Source of the DNA: an uncultured Flavobacterium sp.
GTDB lineage: Bacteria; Bacteroidota; Bacteroidia; Flavobacteriales; Flavobacteriaceae
Assembly: GCF_951805225.1 (NCBI RefSeq)
Contig: NZ_OX638201.1
Coordinates: 4,650,001 to 4,714,000, forward strand
Reading direction: 5' to 3'
DNA: 64,000 nt
Under the pieces are notes generated by a model. The model searched no databases and was not told the DNA's origin. It was given only the letters and a program-made list of their open reading frames with translations. Made by a program: the position numbers and the translations under genes. This document shows, in pieces, positions 25,871 through 35,505 of this stretch; within the stretch, counting starts at the first letter, position 1, and each line of letters starts with the position of its first letter.

Positions 25871-26857
25871 ATGAGTACAAAAGTACCCCAGAATAATGAA
25901 GATCAAGAAATTGATCTTTTTCTGATTTCAAAAAGTATTGGCCGTTTTTACGATAGAATAAACAGTTCAATTTTTAGATTAATCCAGTTTTTTGTTCGAA
26001 ACTGGATTATTGTTTTATCCTTAATTATTGTTGGATTTGGGTTGGGTTGGTATCTGGATTCTAATAAAAAATCATTTCAGAATGAGATTATTGTAACGCC
26101 AAATTTTGGAAGTGTTGATTATTTATATTCTCAAATAGAATTAATCGAAGCAAAAATTGCTGCTGGAGATACTATTTTTCTAAAAAATGTGGTTGGAATT
26201 TCAAATGTAGATGCAATTCAAAAAATTGAAATTAAACCTATTTCTGATGCTTTTAAATTTGTTGAAGATAAAGAACAAAACTATGAATTGATAAAATTAA
26301 TGGCAGAAGATGGTGACATTAATAAGGTTTTAATTGATAATGTTACGAGTAAAAATTATACTTTTCATACAATTACTTTCACATCAAATGAATTGGTTGA
26401 TAATAAAAGATTTATCGAACCATTATTGAAATTCCTTAATAGTTCAGAATATTTTAATTCAGTTCAAAAAATAGCATTTAAAAATCTCCAGCAAGAAATT
26501 ACTCAAAATGATACCATTATTGCTCAGATAGACAATGTTTTAAATGGGTTTTCGAGCACTGTAAAAAATACTAGTAAAAATGATAAATTGGTGTATTATA
26601 ACGAGAATACTCAATTAAATGATATCATAAAAACGAAACAGTATCTGGTTAGTGAACAAGGGAAAAACAAACTAAAATTAGTAAGTTTTGATAAAACGAT
26701 CAAAGAGATAAATTCTACTTTAAACATAAGAAACACAAAATCTGTCAACGGAAAATTAAAAATTATTTTACCAATTTTATTTCTTTTAATTTTTAGTCTT
26801 ATTTTCCTTTTTAGGGCTTTTTATAGAAAACAATTGTTAAAGGAAAAATTAATTTAG
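25871..26857 (+). CDS. Wzz-like polysaccharide chain-length/co-polymerase protein
   Basis: A 328-aa inner-membrane protein with one helix near the N-terminus (about residues 48-66, WIIVLSLIIVGFGLGWYL) and one near the C-terminus (about 297-314). The periplasmic region between them is largely helical. This two-helix layout and the context before wzx suggest a Wzz-type regulator of polymer length. The classic Pro-Gly motif near the second helix is not evident, so the match rests on topology. It starts 9 bases after the preceding gene. Confidence 0.65.
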   Translation: MSTKVPQNNEDQEIDLFLISKSIGRFYDRINSSIFRLIQFFVRNWIIVLSLIIVGFGLGWYLDSNKKSFQNEIIVTPNFGSVDYLYSQIELIEAKIAAGDTIFLKNVVGISNVDAIQKIEIKPISDAFKFVEDKEQNYELIKLMAEDGDINKVLIDNVTSKNYTFHTITFTSNELVDNKRFIEPLLKFLNSSEYFNSVQKIAFKNLQQEITQNDTIIAQIDNVLNGFSSTVKNTSKNDKLVYYNENTQLNDIIKTKQYLVSEQGKNKLKLVSFDKTIKEINSTLNIRNTKSVNGKLKIILPILFLLIFSLIFLFRAFYRKQLLKEKLI

Positions 26858-26983
26858 AGTGTAATTTTGATAATTTCTCACTTTAAGATAAGTTTTAAAT
26901 AATACAATTCAAGTTCTTTAGGTTTGTGATTGAATCATTTATGTATAAATTGGTAATGATGAGACATAAGAAATAATAGATTC

Positions 26984-26991
26984 TATATTTG
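26984..26991 (+). promoter_or_regulatory. -7 promoter element of the polysaccharide gene run
   Basis: TATATTTG (TAnnTTTG) 37 bases before the flippase gene. It lies in the only gap (171 bases) between 24.2 and 34.6 kb large enough for a new promoter. Confidence 0.5.
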
Positions 26992-27028
26992 TTATTTAAT
27001 TGAAAGTTAGCTACCAATTTATTGATAA

Positions 27029-28282
27029 ATGAAAACGAATACAATTAGAGATTACCTAACTTATGGTTCAGGACAATTAATAAATTTAATTGCGCCACTC
27101 TTAGTCGCGCCAAAAGTTATTTCTGTATGTGGTATTGAAAACTGGGGTAAGATTGGTGTTGCACTTTCTTTATTTACTTTGTTAGGATTATTTATTGATT
27201 TTGGGTCTAATATTCTCGGTGTTAAGGAAGTTAGTGTTAATAAGGACAATTTCCACAAAATTCAAGATTATCTGAATACTTCATTTGCTATTAAATTGAT
27301 TTTTCTTTTAATATTAGTTCTTATTATTATCTGTGTTTGTTTAATGTTTAATAACATAGATCAAAGACTTTATTTATTAGGACTAACATTGTTATCGGCT
27401 CAATTTTTTAATATTACCTGGATTTATCAGGGTCTTGGTAAATTTGGTATTATAAATAAACTTATATTTTTTTCGAAAGTAATTTATGTCTTATTAGTTT
27501 ATGCTTTAGTAAAAGGTAAAGATGATTATTACTTAGTTTTATTTATACTAGGAAGTTCAAACTCTATAGTTTATTCGTTTTTTTTTATAAAAATATACAA
27601 ATCTTATCGTTTGTCTCTTTTAAATGTGAAAGCAGATTTAATTAAAAAACAATTTAGAAATGAATATTCCGTACTTATTTCTAATTTTTCAATCGCGACA
27701 TATGTACAAACTCCAATTTTAATAATTCAATATTTGTTGGGAGATTATTATGCTGGGATTTACAAAATTGGAGATATGATTTTAAGTGTTTTTAGAAGCT
27801 ATTTATCTGTTTTTTTTAATGTTAGTTTTCCTAAATTTTGCGAGAGCTATAGTAAAAATAAAAAAGAAGGAATTTTATTTTTAAAAAAAATAAACACGAT
27901 CAACATTTTGCTGTTAATATTGGGGATTCTGATTATTATAATTGGTGGAATCATTATTATAAATATCTGTACGATAAATAATGAAATTTATAAGTTTTTA
28001 GGCTTCTATTCAGGTTTTATTATTGTACCAATTATCACGGCTTTAAATATTCCTTTTTATCAATATTTAATTTACAAAAATGAGCAAAAGATATTATCTA
28101 AAATTTTATCTTTCGGTTCTTTAATTATGTTGTTTCTGGGTTATTTTTTGACCTTATTTTTTAAATTGCAAGGAAGCTTAATTGCCGTTTTTTTAATAGA
28201 GAGTTTAATCACAACTTTAATAATATTATTTTGTTTTAAGAAGTACAAAATTAATTTAAAGACATTTCAAATCAGCAAATAA
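27029..28282 (+). CDS. wzx: Wzx-type oligosaccharide flippase
   Basis: A 417-aa protein with 12-14 membrane helices and the polysaccharide-flippase (MATE/MVF) opening TIRDYLTYGSGQLINLIAPL, then VSKVISVCGIENWGKI-like spacing (written APKVISVCGIENWG). It should move lipid-linked repeat units across the inner membrane. It heads a tight run of seven genes (to 34631) with gaps of at most about 30 bases and several overlaps, so one operon is likely. Confidence 0.88.
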   Translation: MKTNTIRDYLTYGSGQLINLIAPLLVAPKVISVCGIENWGKIGVALSLFTLLGLFIDFGSNILGVKEVSVNKDNFHKIQDYLNTSFAIKLIFLLILVLIIICVCLMFNNIDQRLYLLGLTLLSAQFFNITWIYQGLGKFGIINKLIFFSKVIYVLLVYALVKGKDDYYLVLFILGSSNSIVYSFFFIKIYKSYRLSLLNVKADLIKKQFRNEYSVLISNFSIATYVQTPILIIQYLLGDYYAGIYKIGDMILSVFRSYLSVFFNVSFPKFCESYSKNKKEGILFLKKINTINILLLILGILIIIIGGIIIINICTINNEIYKFLGFYSGFIIVPIITALNIPFYQYLIYKNEQKILSKILSFGSLIMLFLGYFLTLFFKLQGSLIAVFLIESLITTLIILFCFKKYKINLKTFQISK

Positions 28283-28287
28283 ACAAT

Positions 28288-28941
28288 ATGCAAAAGCCCT
28301 ATTTAGAGAAAGAAAAAGAATATTTTTCAAATACTAGAAAAGATATTATTTCCTTTATAGGTTGTGATAAAGATTTAACAATTTTAGAAATAGGTGCGGG
28401 AAGTGGTGCAACTTTATTGGAATTAAAAAATAAAGGAAATGCAAAAATAATAATAGGATATGATATAGTTGATGTTAATAAGGAGAAAGAAAAATTTGAT
28501 TCTTTCATTATTGGAAATATTGAGCAGGATAATCTTCCGTTTGATTTGCAATTTTTTGATAGTATAATATTGGCAGATGTTTTAGAACATTTAGTAGAAC
28601 CTCAAAATACAATTAAAAAACTAATTCCACATTTAAAAAAAGGAGGACATTTTTATATTAGTTTGCCTAATGTAAGGAATTTAGAAGTTTTTTATAAAAT
28701 CTTTATCAAAGGAAGTTTTGAATATACTGATGAAGGAATTTTTGATAAAACGCACATTCGTTTTTTTTGTAAAAGCGATATGTTGAACTTGATCCACTTA
28801 TTTACAGAGTTAAAAGTGCAAAAAATTGAATCAAATTTAAAACATATTTCTTCAATCAAATCAGTTTTAAACAAATTAACTTTCGGAGTTTTTGAGCAAT
28901 TTTTAAGCACACAATACTTTATTAAAGTAATCCGAAATTAA
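28288..28941 (+). CDS. Class I SAM-dependent methyltransferase
   Basis: A 217-aa protein. Motif I LEIGAGSGATLLEL (about 36-49), the acidic GYDIVD at the end of strand 2, and DSIILADVLEHL define a Rossmann methyltransferase. DKTHIRFF is typical of methyltransferases in cell-surface glycan loci. The target is unknown, most likely a sugar or a polymer end. It begins 5 bases after wzx. Confidence 0.9.
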   Translation: MQKPYLEKEKEYFSNTRKDIISFIGCDKDLTILEIGAGSGATLLELKNKGNAKIIIGYDIVDVNKEKEKFDSFIIGNIEQDNLPFDLQFFDSIILADVLEHLVEPQNTIKKLIPHLKKGGHFYISLPNVRNLEVFYKIFIKGSFEYTDEGIFDKTHIRFFCKSDMLNLIHLFTELKVQKIESNLKHISSIKSVLNKLTFGVFEQFLSTQYFIKVIRN

Positions 28942-28957
28942 AAGGAATAAATTATTA

Positions 28958-29998
28958 ATGAATAAGAAAGTCTATATTGTTCTTTTAAACTATAATCAAT
29001 CTCATGATGCAATAGAATGTTTAGAAAGTGTTTTGAAGTTAAAGTATAGTAATTATCAAATAATAATTATTGATAACAGCGAAACATCTCACCATTTTAA
29101 TAATTTGCAATCATGGGCAAAAGGTGATTTAAATGTTGTTGAAACAGAATTTAAAGACCTTATTTATCCATTACAAGAAAAGCCATTATCTTTTACAAAT
29201 ATTGACGAAAAAGATTTTTTATCAAATTATAAAGATGAGAAAATACTTTTTGTAAAAACAGAGCAAAATAAAGGTTTTGCTGCAGGAAATAATTTGGCTT
29301 TAAAATATATATTAAAACATGGAGAATCAGATTCTTATATTTGGCTTTTAAATAGTGATACAGTAGTAGATAAAAATGTACTTACAGATATTATTTTTGA
29401 AATCAACAAAGGAGATATTTTAGATACGAAGATTATTTATGGCACGGCTTTATTAGAATATGATAATCCAAAAAAAGTTCAGTCATTAGGAGGTTTTTAT
29501 CATTCAAAAACAGGATTAACAACACATTTAGGAGAAGGAATCCTGGTTAATGAAGCGATTTTAAATTTTGATAAAATAGTAGAGAAAGTAAGTTATCCGG
29601 TTGGAGCTTCAATGATTATAAAATATTCTGATCTTGAAAAGATTGGATTATTATCAGAAGATTATTTTTTATTTTATGAAGAAATTGACTGGGTTTCAAA
29701 TGCAAAATTGAAAGGTGGAAATGTAAAAATATTACCTGTTTTGGGAATTTATCACAAACAAGGAAATAGTACAAAGTCAAAAATCAGCAAAAAGAAATCT
29801 GAATTTATAGATCTGGTTACAATGAGTAGCCGTATTACTTTTGCTAAAAAATTCAACAGAAAAAACCTGGTTATTATTTATCTATCAATTTTGACTTTAA
29901 CTTTAGGTAATAGGATTTGGCAAAGAAACTTTAAGATAATTCCAAAAATTTTAAAATTAGTTTTTAGTAAAAAGCAAAAAATTAAAGCAATCGAATGA
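28958..29998 (+). CDS. Family 2 glycosyltransferase (rhamnosyltransferase-like)
   Basis: A 346-aa GT-A fold enzyme: VYIVLLNYNQSHDAIECLES at the N-terminus, NKGFAAGNNLALKY, WLLNSDTVVD as the metal-binding region, and EEIDWVSNAKLKGG near the catalytic base. This pattern is usual for GT2 enzymes adding rhamnose-like sugars to polysaccharide repeat units. Its last four bases overlap the next start codon (ATGA). Confidence 0.9.
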   Translation: MNKKVYIVLLNYNQSHDAIECLESVLKLKYSNYQIIIIDNSETSHHFNNLQSWAKGDLNVVETEFKDLIYPLQEKPLSFTNIDEKDFLSNYKDEKILFVKTEQNKGFAAGNNLALKYILKHGESDSYIWLLNSDTVVDKNVLTDIIFEINKGDILDTKIIYGTALLEYDNPKKVQSLGGFYHSKTGLTTHLGEGILVNEAILNFDKIVEKVSYPVGASMIIKYSDLEKIGLLSEDYFLFYEEIDWVSNAKLKGGNVKILPVLGIYHKQGNSTKSKISKKKSEFIDLVTMSSRITFAKKFNRKNLVIIYLSILTLTLGNRIWQRNFKIIPKILKLVFSKKQKIKAIE

Positions 29999-31263
29999 AA
30001 ATTGATATTAAAAAGGTTTTTTTAGTGTTTCTCCCTTTTACTCAGGCACTAACTATAAATATTTTTTTCCCACTTAAAATATCTGAAATTGCTCTCGTAA
30101 TTTTGATTCTATTCTATGTTAATAAAAAAACAATCTCAAGAGATACAATATGGTTCGTTAACAACAATCTAATTATTTCAATATTAGCGATTTTGGTAAC
30201 ATTATCATTTATCGTAAATATATATTGGAATTATCCTTATCCGGCGAAAGTAATTCCTTTTAGAATAAGTAGAGTTGGAGATAGTTTTATAAGACTCTGT
30301 TATTTTTATTTATGTTTAGCGGCTTATTTCATATCCTATCGGCTATTTACCAAAAGTATAAAAATTTTAGAAAAATGGGTTTTAGGCGCTATGATAGCAG
30401 CTATTTACGGATGGTACCTATTTTTGTCGTCCGGTTTAAACTTACCCTATTTTAAACTTCCAGGAATGGGAGATCCGCAAATATTGGGAGGTTTTATTAG
30501 ATGTAGTACTTTCAAAGAAGGTAATTATTTTGGGTTATTTCTCTTACTATCAGCGTCAGTTTCTTTTTATTTAAAAAAAATGATTCAGGGTTGGTTTTTA
30601 CTTTTCAGCGTGATAGTATCTATGTCTACGATTTCTATAATTTCGGTATTTCTTTTTGTTTTCTTTTTTTATAGAAAAAAACTTTTTCGTTTAAGCATTC
30701 TAATCAAAGTCGTTCCGGTATTAATAATTGGAATAATAGTATTCCTGCAAACCGATTTGTACCAAAGATATGTTTATGAAAAATTATTTGATTCATCAAA
30801 AACGCTTACTCAGAGTAATTTTTCAAAAGTAGATAGAATTATTACTGGAAGAGTGGCTTTTTATTCCGGAATAGAAAATCCATTTTTTGGAGTTGGACCT
30901 GCGAATTATGGGCTTCATTATGATTATTACAATAGGTATCAAAAAATTGTAGTAAACAGGAATGAATATTTTGATCATTTTGCACAGCGAAAAAACGAAA
31001 GAGCGATTCCAAATAATGTATACTTAGAAGTTTTATCTGAATATGGTGTAATTGCTGTAGTTTTATTTGTGTTGTTCTTATTCCTTATTTTGATGAAAGC
31101 GTACTATTTAAAGGAAGATGCCATAGTTGCTGGTATATTTAGTATAATATTATCTTTTAATGCATTTCCGTCTTTTATAATGCTTTTTATCTGGGTTTTT
31201 CTTGCGATACCTTTTGCGATACACAGAAATAAATTAAATCAACAATTATTAGAAACAAATTAA
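29995..31263 (+). CDS. O-antigen polymerase/ligase-like membrane protein A
   Basis: A 422-aa protein with about 10-12 membrane helices. The large periplasmic loop late in the sequence contains FFGVGPANYGLHYDYYNRYQ and NVYLEVLSEYGVIAVVLFVL, the pattern of the WaaL/Wzy superfamily (Wzy_C domain). It could polymerise repeat units or transfer polymer to lipid A. A second, different protein of this kind follows directly. Confidence 0.82.
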   Translation: MKIDIKKVFLVFLPFTQALTINIFFPLKISEIALVILILFYVNKKTISRDTIWFVNNNLIISILAILVTLSFIVNIYWNYPYPAKVIPFRISRVGDSFIRLCYFYLCLAAYFISYRLFTKSIKILEKWVLGAMIAAIYGWYLFLSSGLNLPYFKLPGMGDPQILGGFIRCSTFKEGNYFGLFLLLSASVSFYLKKMIQGWFLLFSVIVSMSTISIISVFLFVFFFYRKKLFRLSILIKVVPVLIIGIIVFLQTDLYQRYVYEKLFDSSKTLTQSNFSKVDRIITGRVAFYSGIENPFFGVGPANYGLHYDYYNRYQKIVVNRNEYFDHFAQRKNERAIPNNVYLEVLSEYGVIAVVLFVLFLFLILMKAYYLKEDAIVAGIFSIILSFNAFPSFIMLFIWVFLAIPFAIHRNKLNQQLLETN

Positions 31264-31294
31264 TTGTTTTCCAATCTTAAAAAAACAGATTATT

Positions 31295-32476
31295 ATGACT
31301 CAGGATATAGTTAAAAATTTTAAAATAGAATTAGCTTGCTTAGTTTTTATAGCATTTTCTTTTGTTTTTAAGATTTCTTTAGCCACACCTTTTATTTTGC
31401 CATTAATACTATTGAATGTTTCAAAAATAAAAAACAAGGAGAATAATTTAACTGCAAAATCATTGACAGTATTATTTATATCAATATATGTATTGTATCT
31501 TTTGTCTTTCTTTTTTAAGTTTGATTCTTCTTCAAAATTAATCGTCAGATCACTTGGTTTTGTTTTTATTCCGGCGTTATTTTTAATTAAAAAATTTAGT
31601 CTGCAGGAAGTAAAATACTTTGTTTACTCATTTTTATTTTTTCAATTGTTACACTTGTTATATGTTGATTTCATCGTATTTCAGTATCACATATTATCTC
31701 ATAATAAGAGTTTTGAGAGTTTTAATGCATTAGTTGAAAATAAATTTATAGTTGAGAGACCTTATTTTTCTTTAAATTGTTTGCTATCTATTCTTTGTAT
31801 TAAATTTTTGATAGATTATACAAAAATTAAAAGAGCGATTCTCTATGCTTTTATAATATTGCTAATATTTACTTTGTTTATTATTGTAGCAAGACTGGCA
31901 ATGGGAGTTTCTTTTTTACTTTGTTTTTTTATTTTTTTAAAAGAAAAGAAAGTAATCTATTTTTTAGGATTTGTAATTATTCTATTTGTTATTGTTTTAA
32001 GTAATAAATATACAATACAAAGACTTGCAATCGAAAAAGGAGAGCCCAGAATCGTAATTTGGAAATGTGCAAAAGAAATAGTTGATCAGAAAACATTTAA
32101 TTATTTTATTGGAACTTTTAGCAGCGAAAAAGTAGATAAAGATTTAATAGATTGTTACAATTCGGAAGAAGTATCAAATGGACCATATTGGTGGATTGGA
32201 AAAAACAATTATAATTATAATACACACAATCAGTATATTTGGTTTTTTGTTAGTTACGGTTTATTAGGTCTTAGCATGTTTTTAGGGATTTTTGGAGTGC
32301 ACTTTTGGAATTTTCTAAAAAATAAAAATGCGTATTCATTTTTCTTTATTTTGATTTTTTCATTTCAAAGTTTGTTTGAGAATCTTTTAAGCAGACAACT
32401 TGGAATTTATTTGTTTTTATGGTTTTGCTATTTATTTATAATCCAAACCGAAAATACTATTCAAGATGAAAAATAA
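31295..32476 (+). CDS. O-antigen polymerase/ligase-like membrane protein B
   Basis: A 393-aa polytopic protein. The motif NTHNQYIWFFVSYGLLGLSM after a periplasmic loop is characteristic of the Wzy_C/WaaL family. With the neighbour at 29995 it gives two paralogous enzymes side by side, perhaps one polymerase and one ligase; sequence does not tell which is which. It overlaps the next gene by 11 bases. Confidence 0.82.
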   Translation: MTQDIVKNFKIELACLVFIAFSFVFKISLATPFILPLILLNVSKIKNKENNLTAKSLTVLFISIYVLYLLSFFFKFDSSSKLIVRSLGFVFIPALFLIKKFSLQEVKYFVYSFLFFQLLHLLYVDFIVFQYHILSHNKSFESFNALVENKFIVERPYFSLNCLLSILCIKFLIDYTKIKRAILYAFIILLIFTLFIIVARLAMGVSFLLCFFIFLKEKKVIYFLGFVIILFVIVLSNKYTIQRLAIEKGEPRIVIWKCAKEIVDQKTFNYFIGTFSSEKVDKDLIDCYNSEEVSNGPYWWIGKNNYNYNTHNQYIWFFVSYGLLGLSMFLGIFGVHFWNFLKNKNAYSFFFILIFSFQSLFENLLSRQLGIYLFLWFCYLFIIQTENTIQDEK

Positions 32477-33518
32477 AATAGTAGTCAACGGTCGTTTTTT
32501 AACTCAAAAAAGCACTGGAGTTCAAAGAGTTGCTACAGAAATAAGCAAACATTTACAAAAACATTATAAAGATGAAATTATTTTTGTTTGCCCAAATAAG
32601 GAATTTTTAAATCCTATTGCAGAATCACTAAATTGCATAAAAATAGGATATTTTTCAGGTTATTTTTGGGAACAATTTGAATTGCCTTTTTTTTTATTTA
32701 AGAATAAAGTTTTTCTATTAATTAACTTTTGCAACACAGCTCCAATTTTATTTAAAAAAAACTTGATTGTCATTCATGATATGGCAGTAAAAGAAAACAA
32801 AAATTGGTTTGACTGGAAATTTGCTACTGCATATAAAATATTGTTTTATTTTAATTTAAAGAGAGCTTTAAAAATTATTACGGTTAGTAATTTTTCTAAA
32901 AAGGAAATTTTAAAATTCTATCCCAAAATTGAAAAATCAAAAATTGATGTTATTTATCTCGCAAGTTTTCTAGATTCTGATGAGGTAGAGAATCAAAAAG
33001 ATAATTATTTTATTGCAGTCAACTCTTTAAATTCAAGAAAAAACATAAAAGTAATTTTAGAAGCTTTTAAATTATTAAATTTAAATCAATTTAAATTAAA
33101 AATTATAGGAGGTTCTTTTAAGAACGTCTTTAATAACGATGTTTTAGAATATAGCACAAATGTTACATTTTTAAATGAAGTTTCGGATGCCGATCTAAAG
33201 AAGGAACTTTCAAAAGCAAAAGCACTTATAAACGGTTCTTTTTATGAAGGATTCGGACTTACTGCACTTGAAGCAATGAGCGTTGCGACACCTTGTATTT
33301 TATCAGAAATTCCGGTTCATAAAGAATTGTATAGTGAAACAGCATTGTTTTTTGATCCAAAAAATCCGATACAATTAGTGCAAAAAATAAAAGATTTAAT
33401 GGATTCAGAAAACTATAACGATCTTTGTAAAAGATCATTTGAAGTATCTCAAAAATTTAGCTGGAAGACGGCATCTCAATATTATGTTTCAATAATTGAG
33501 AATTTGAAAACTAAATAA
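32466..33518 (+). CDS. Family 4 glycosyltransferase
   Basis: A 350-aa GT-B enzyme: VVNGRFLTQKSTGVQRVATE at the N-terminus, KIITVSNFSKKEILKFYP in the linker, and the C-terminal donor-binding region INGSFYEGFGLTALEAMSVA followed by PCILSEIPVHKE. The E-x7-E region (EGFGLTALE) is intact. It probably adds a sugar to the repeat unit. Confidence 0.9.
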   Translation: MKNKIVVNGRFLTQKSTGVQRVATEISKHLQKHYKDEIIFVCPNKEFLNPIAESLNCIKIGYFSGYFWEQFELPFFLFKNKVFLLINFCNTAPILFKKNLIVIHDMAVKENKNWFDWKFATAYKILFYFNLKRALKIITVSNFSKKEILKFYPKIEKSKIDVIYLASFLDSDEVENQKDNYFIAVNSLNSRKNIKVILEAFKLLNLNQFKLKIIGGSFKNVFNNDVLEYSTNVTFLNEVSDADLKKELSKAKALINGSFYEGFGLTALEAMSVATPCILSEIPVHKELYSETALFFDPKNPIQLVQKIKDLMDSENYNDLCKRSFEVSQKFSWKTASQYYVSIIENLKTK

Positions 33519-33524
33519 AACAAC

Positions 33525-34631
33525 TTGAAAAAAGCATTAATTAGCGATTGGTATTATGTAAATGGAGGTGCTGAAAAAGTTATCCATTCTATAAATTCAA
33601 TTTGGAAAGACTTTGATCATTTTGCTTTGATTGATTTTTTGGATGATAATGACCGCTCCTTTATTTTAAATGGAAAAAAAGCCAAAACGAGTTTCATTCA
33701 AAGATTACCAACTGTAAAACAAAATCATAGAAAGTTTTTACAACTATTTCCAATAGCGATTGAACAATTTAATTTAAGCGATTACGAATTAATTATTAGC
33801 TCTTCTTCTGCAGTTGCAAAAGGAGTTAAGACTCATAAGAATCAATTACATATTTGTTATTGCCATTCGCCTATGCGATATGCGTGGGATTTGCAGGATC
33901 AATATTTAAAAGATTCGGGATTAGATTCAGGTTTAAAAGGATTTTATGCAAAATATGTTTTGAATAAAATTAGAAAATGGGATCTTAAAACTTCAGAAAA
34001 TGTAGATTATTTTATTGCTAACTCGAATCATATTGCACAACGAATTAAGAAAATATACAATCGTGAATCAACAGTAATTTATCCTCCGGTTGATGTTGAC
34101 TTTTTTACTTTGAAAGAAGAAAAAGAAGATTACTATTTTGCCGCTTCCCGATTAGTTTCATACAAAAAAACACAACTTATTGTTGAGGCGTTTAATGAAT
34201 TACCACAATTAAAACTGATTGTTGCCGGTGATGGACCAGAGTTTGAAAAACTTCAAAAAATAGCCAAAAGTAACATAGAATTTGTTGGTTTTGTGGATAA
34301 TTTAAGATTAAAAAGCTACATGCAAAAAGCCAAAGCATTTGTTTTTGCTGCCGAAGAAGATTTCGGAATTATTCCTGTCGAAGCACAAGCTTGCGGAACA
34401 CCTGTAATTGCTTTTGGAAAAGGAGGAACGCTTGAAACTGTTGTTGAAAATGAAACTGGTGTTTTTTTTAAGGAACAAAACCCTCAAAAGATTAAAGAAG
34501 CCATAATTAATTTCGAAAATATAAAATTTGATCCACAAATAATCAGAGAACATGCTATGAAATTTTCGAAGCAACGATTTGAAAATGAAATGAAAGAATT
34601 TATTGAAGATAAAATAAGCAAATCGTCCTAA
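33525..34631 (+). CDS. Family 4 glycosyltransferase (WbaZ-like mannosyltransferase type)
   Basis: A 368-aa GT-B enzyme with ISDWYYVNGGAEKVIHSI at the start, then HICYCHSPMRYAWDL and FVFAAEEDFGIIPVEAQACG. This HSPMRY element is typical of the WbaZ-like subgroup, often mannosyltransferases. The start is a TTG at 33525, giving MKKALISDWYY; no ATG is suitably placed. It ends the tight operon and is followed by a decayed gene fragment on the other strand. Confidence 0.88.
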   Translation: MKKALISDWYYVNGGAEKVIHSINSIWKDFDHFALIDFLDDNDRSFILNGKKAKTSFIQRLPTVKQNHRKFLQLFPIAIEQFNLSDYELIISSSSAVAKGVKTHKNQLHICYCHSPMRYAWDLQDQYLKDSGLDSGLKGFYAKYVLNKIRKWDLKTSENVDYFIANSNHIAQRIKKIYNRESTVIYPPVDVDFFTLKEEKEDYYFAASRLVSYKKTQLIVEAFNELPQLKLIVAGDGPEFEKLQKIAKSNIEFVGFVDNLRLKSYMQKAKAFVFAAEEDFGIIPVEAQACGTPVIAFGKGGTLETVVENETGVFFKEQNPQKIKEAIINFENIKFDPQIIREHAMKFSKQRFENEMKEFIEDKISKSS

Positions 34632-34905
34632 ACCCTAGCTTGTGAAGAATGGAGATGAATAACATCCAGGTTTATTTCTTTAAACTCTTTTCTCAATTCA
34701 CAAACCGATTTTAAATCAAAACTCTTGAACCGTATTAATGTTGATCAGATTGGCTCAATTTGAAAATTCAGACTTATTTTTTGAAGATCAATTTCTTTTT
34801 GATTACTGTTGTATATGATAGTAGTTTCAGTGTTTTTATTTATTTCATCATCTCTAAAACAGGTATAAACTATTTGTTTAAAAAAACATAAGAAACAATA
34901 TGATA
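34628..34905 (-). pseudogene. Decayed N-terminal fragment of a family 4 glycosyltransferase
   Basis: On the minus strand a coding-like frame reads TTIIYNSNQKEIDLQKI, continues to FQIEPI, then meets an in-frame TGA (complement of 34745-34747), resumes RFKSFDLKSVCELRKEF and KEINLDVIHLHSSQARV, and ends at TAG (34628-34630). The last part matches the 'PDVVHLHSSKAG' N-terminal motif of GT4 enzymes. The rest of the enzyme is missing, because the intact GT4 gene of the opposite strand begins there. It is a relic of an earlier gene content of the locus. Confidence 0.55.
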
Positions 34906-34968
34906 TAAAAAAATTAGTGATGTGAAAATGCTATATTTAAAAATTGAATTAATACAGAATTACAAATT

Positions 34969-35370
34969 ATGAAAGATTTTAAACTAATATTCTTATTTCT
35001 AATTTTGATGTGTTTTTACAGTTGTGCAGAATTTCAAAATGCATATGGAGGTAAAAGCGGATATATTAAATGTCGTAAAGAAATTTTTGGTACATGGAAA
35101 ACATTTAGTTACACAAATACATTTAATATAAGACGAGGTCATGATATAAAAACAGATGAATCAGAAATATGGGTTTTTAATGAAAATGACACGGTAATTA
35201 TAAATAAAAAAGCAATGAACTATGAATTAGAGGATTGTGAAAGATTAACTATTAATTATGATGAACAGAAAATTTTTTTTAAAGTAAAGCAATATAATGA
35301 TACACTGTATTTGAGTCAAGGTTTGTCTGGACATGAATCGATAAATATTGGGCTAAAAAGAATAAATTGA
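34969..35370 (+). CDS. Putative lipoprotein of unknown function
   Basis: A 133-aa protein with a lipoprotein signal ending FYSC (Cys about residue 20). The small mature domain starts with a GTWKTFSYTNTF-like beta strand pattern, as in lipocalin-like or 'extracellular' small domains. No family is recognised. It has its own terminator and may be a late insertion in the polysaccharide locus. Confidence 0.7.
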   Translation: MKDFKLIFLFLILMCFYSCAEFQNAYGGKSGYIKCRKEIFGTWKTFSYTNTFNIRRGHDIKTDESEIWVFNENDTVIINKKAMNYELEDCERLTINYDEQKIFFKVKQYNDTLYLSQGLSGHESINIGLKRIN

Positions 35371-35417
35371 TTTAGAAGAAGAAATCAGATTAATCAAACA
35401 ATAAAATAAATATTTAC

Positions 35418-35450
35418 AAAACTGCCTAATTTTAGGCAGTTTTGTTTTTA
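35418..35450 (+). terminator. Terminator of the lipoprotein gene
   Basis: The stem AAAACTGCCTAA / TTAGGCAGTTTT (35418-35443) is followed by GTTTTT. Confidence 0.85.
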
Positions 35451-35478
35451 GAATAGTTTTTATAATTTTCAAATCAGT

Positions 35479-35486
35479 TACATTTG
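35479..35486 (+). promoter_or_regulatory. -7 promoter element of the UDP-glucuronate decarboxylase-like gene
   Basis: TACATTTG (TAnnTTTG) 20 bases before the ATG at 35506. Confidence 0.55.
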
Positions 35487-35505
35487 CGATGTATAAATAA
35501 TTACT

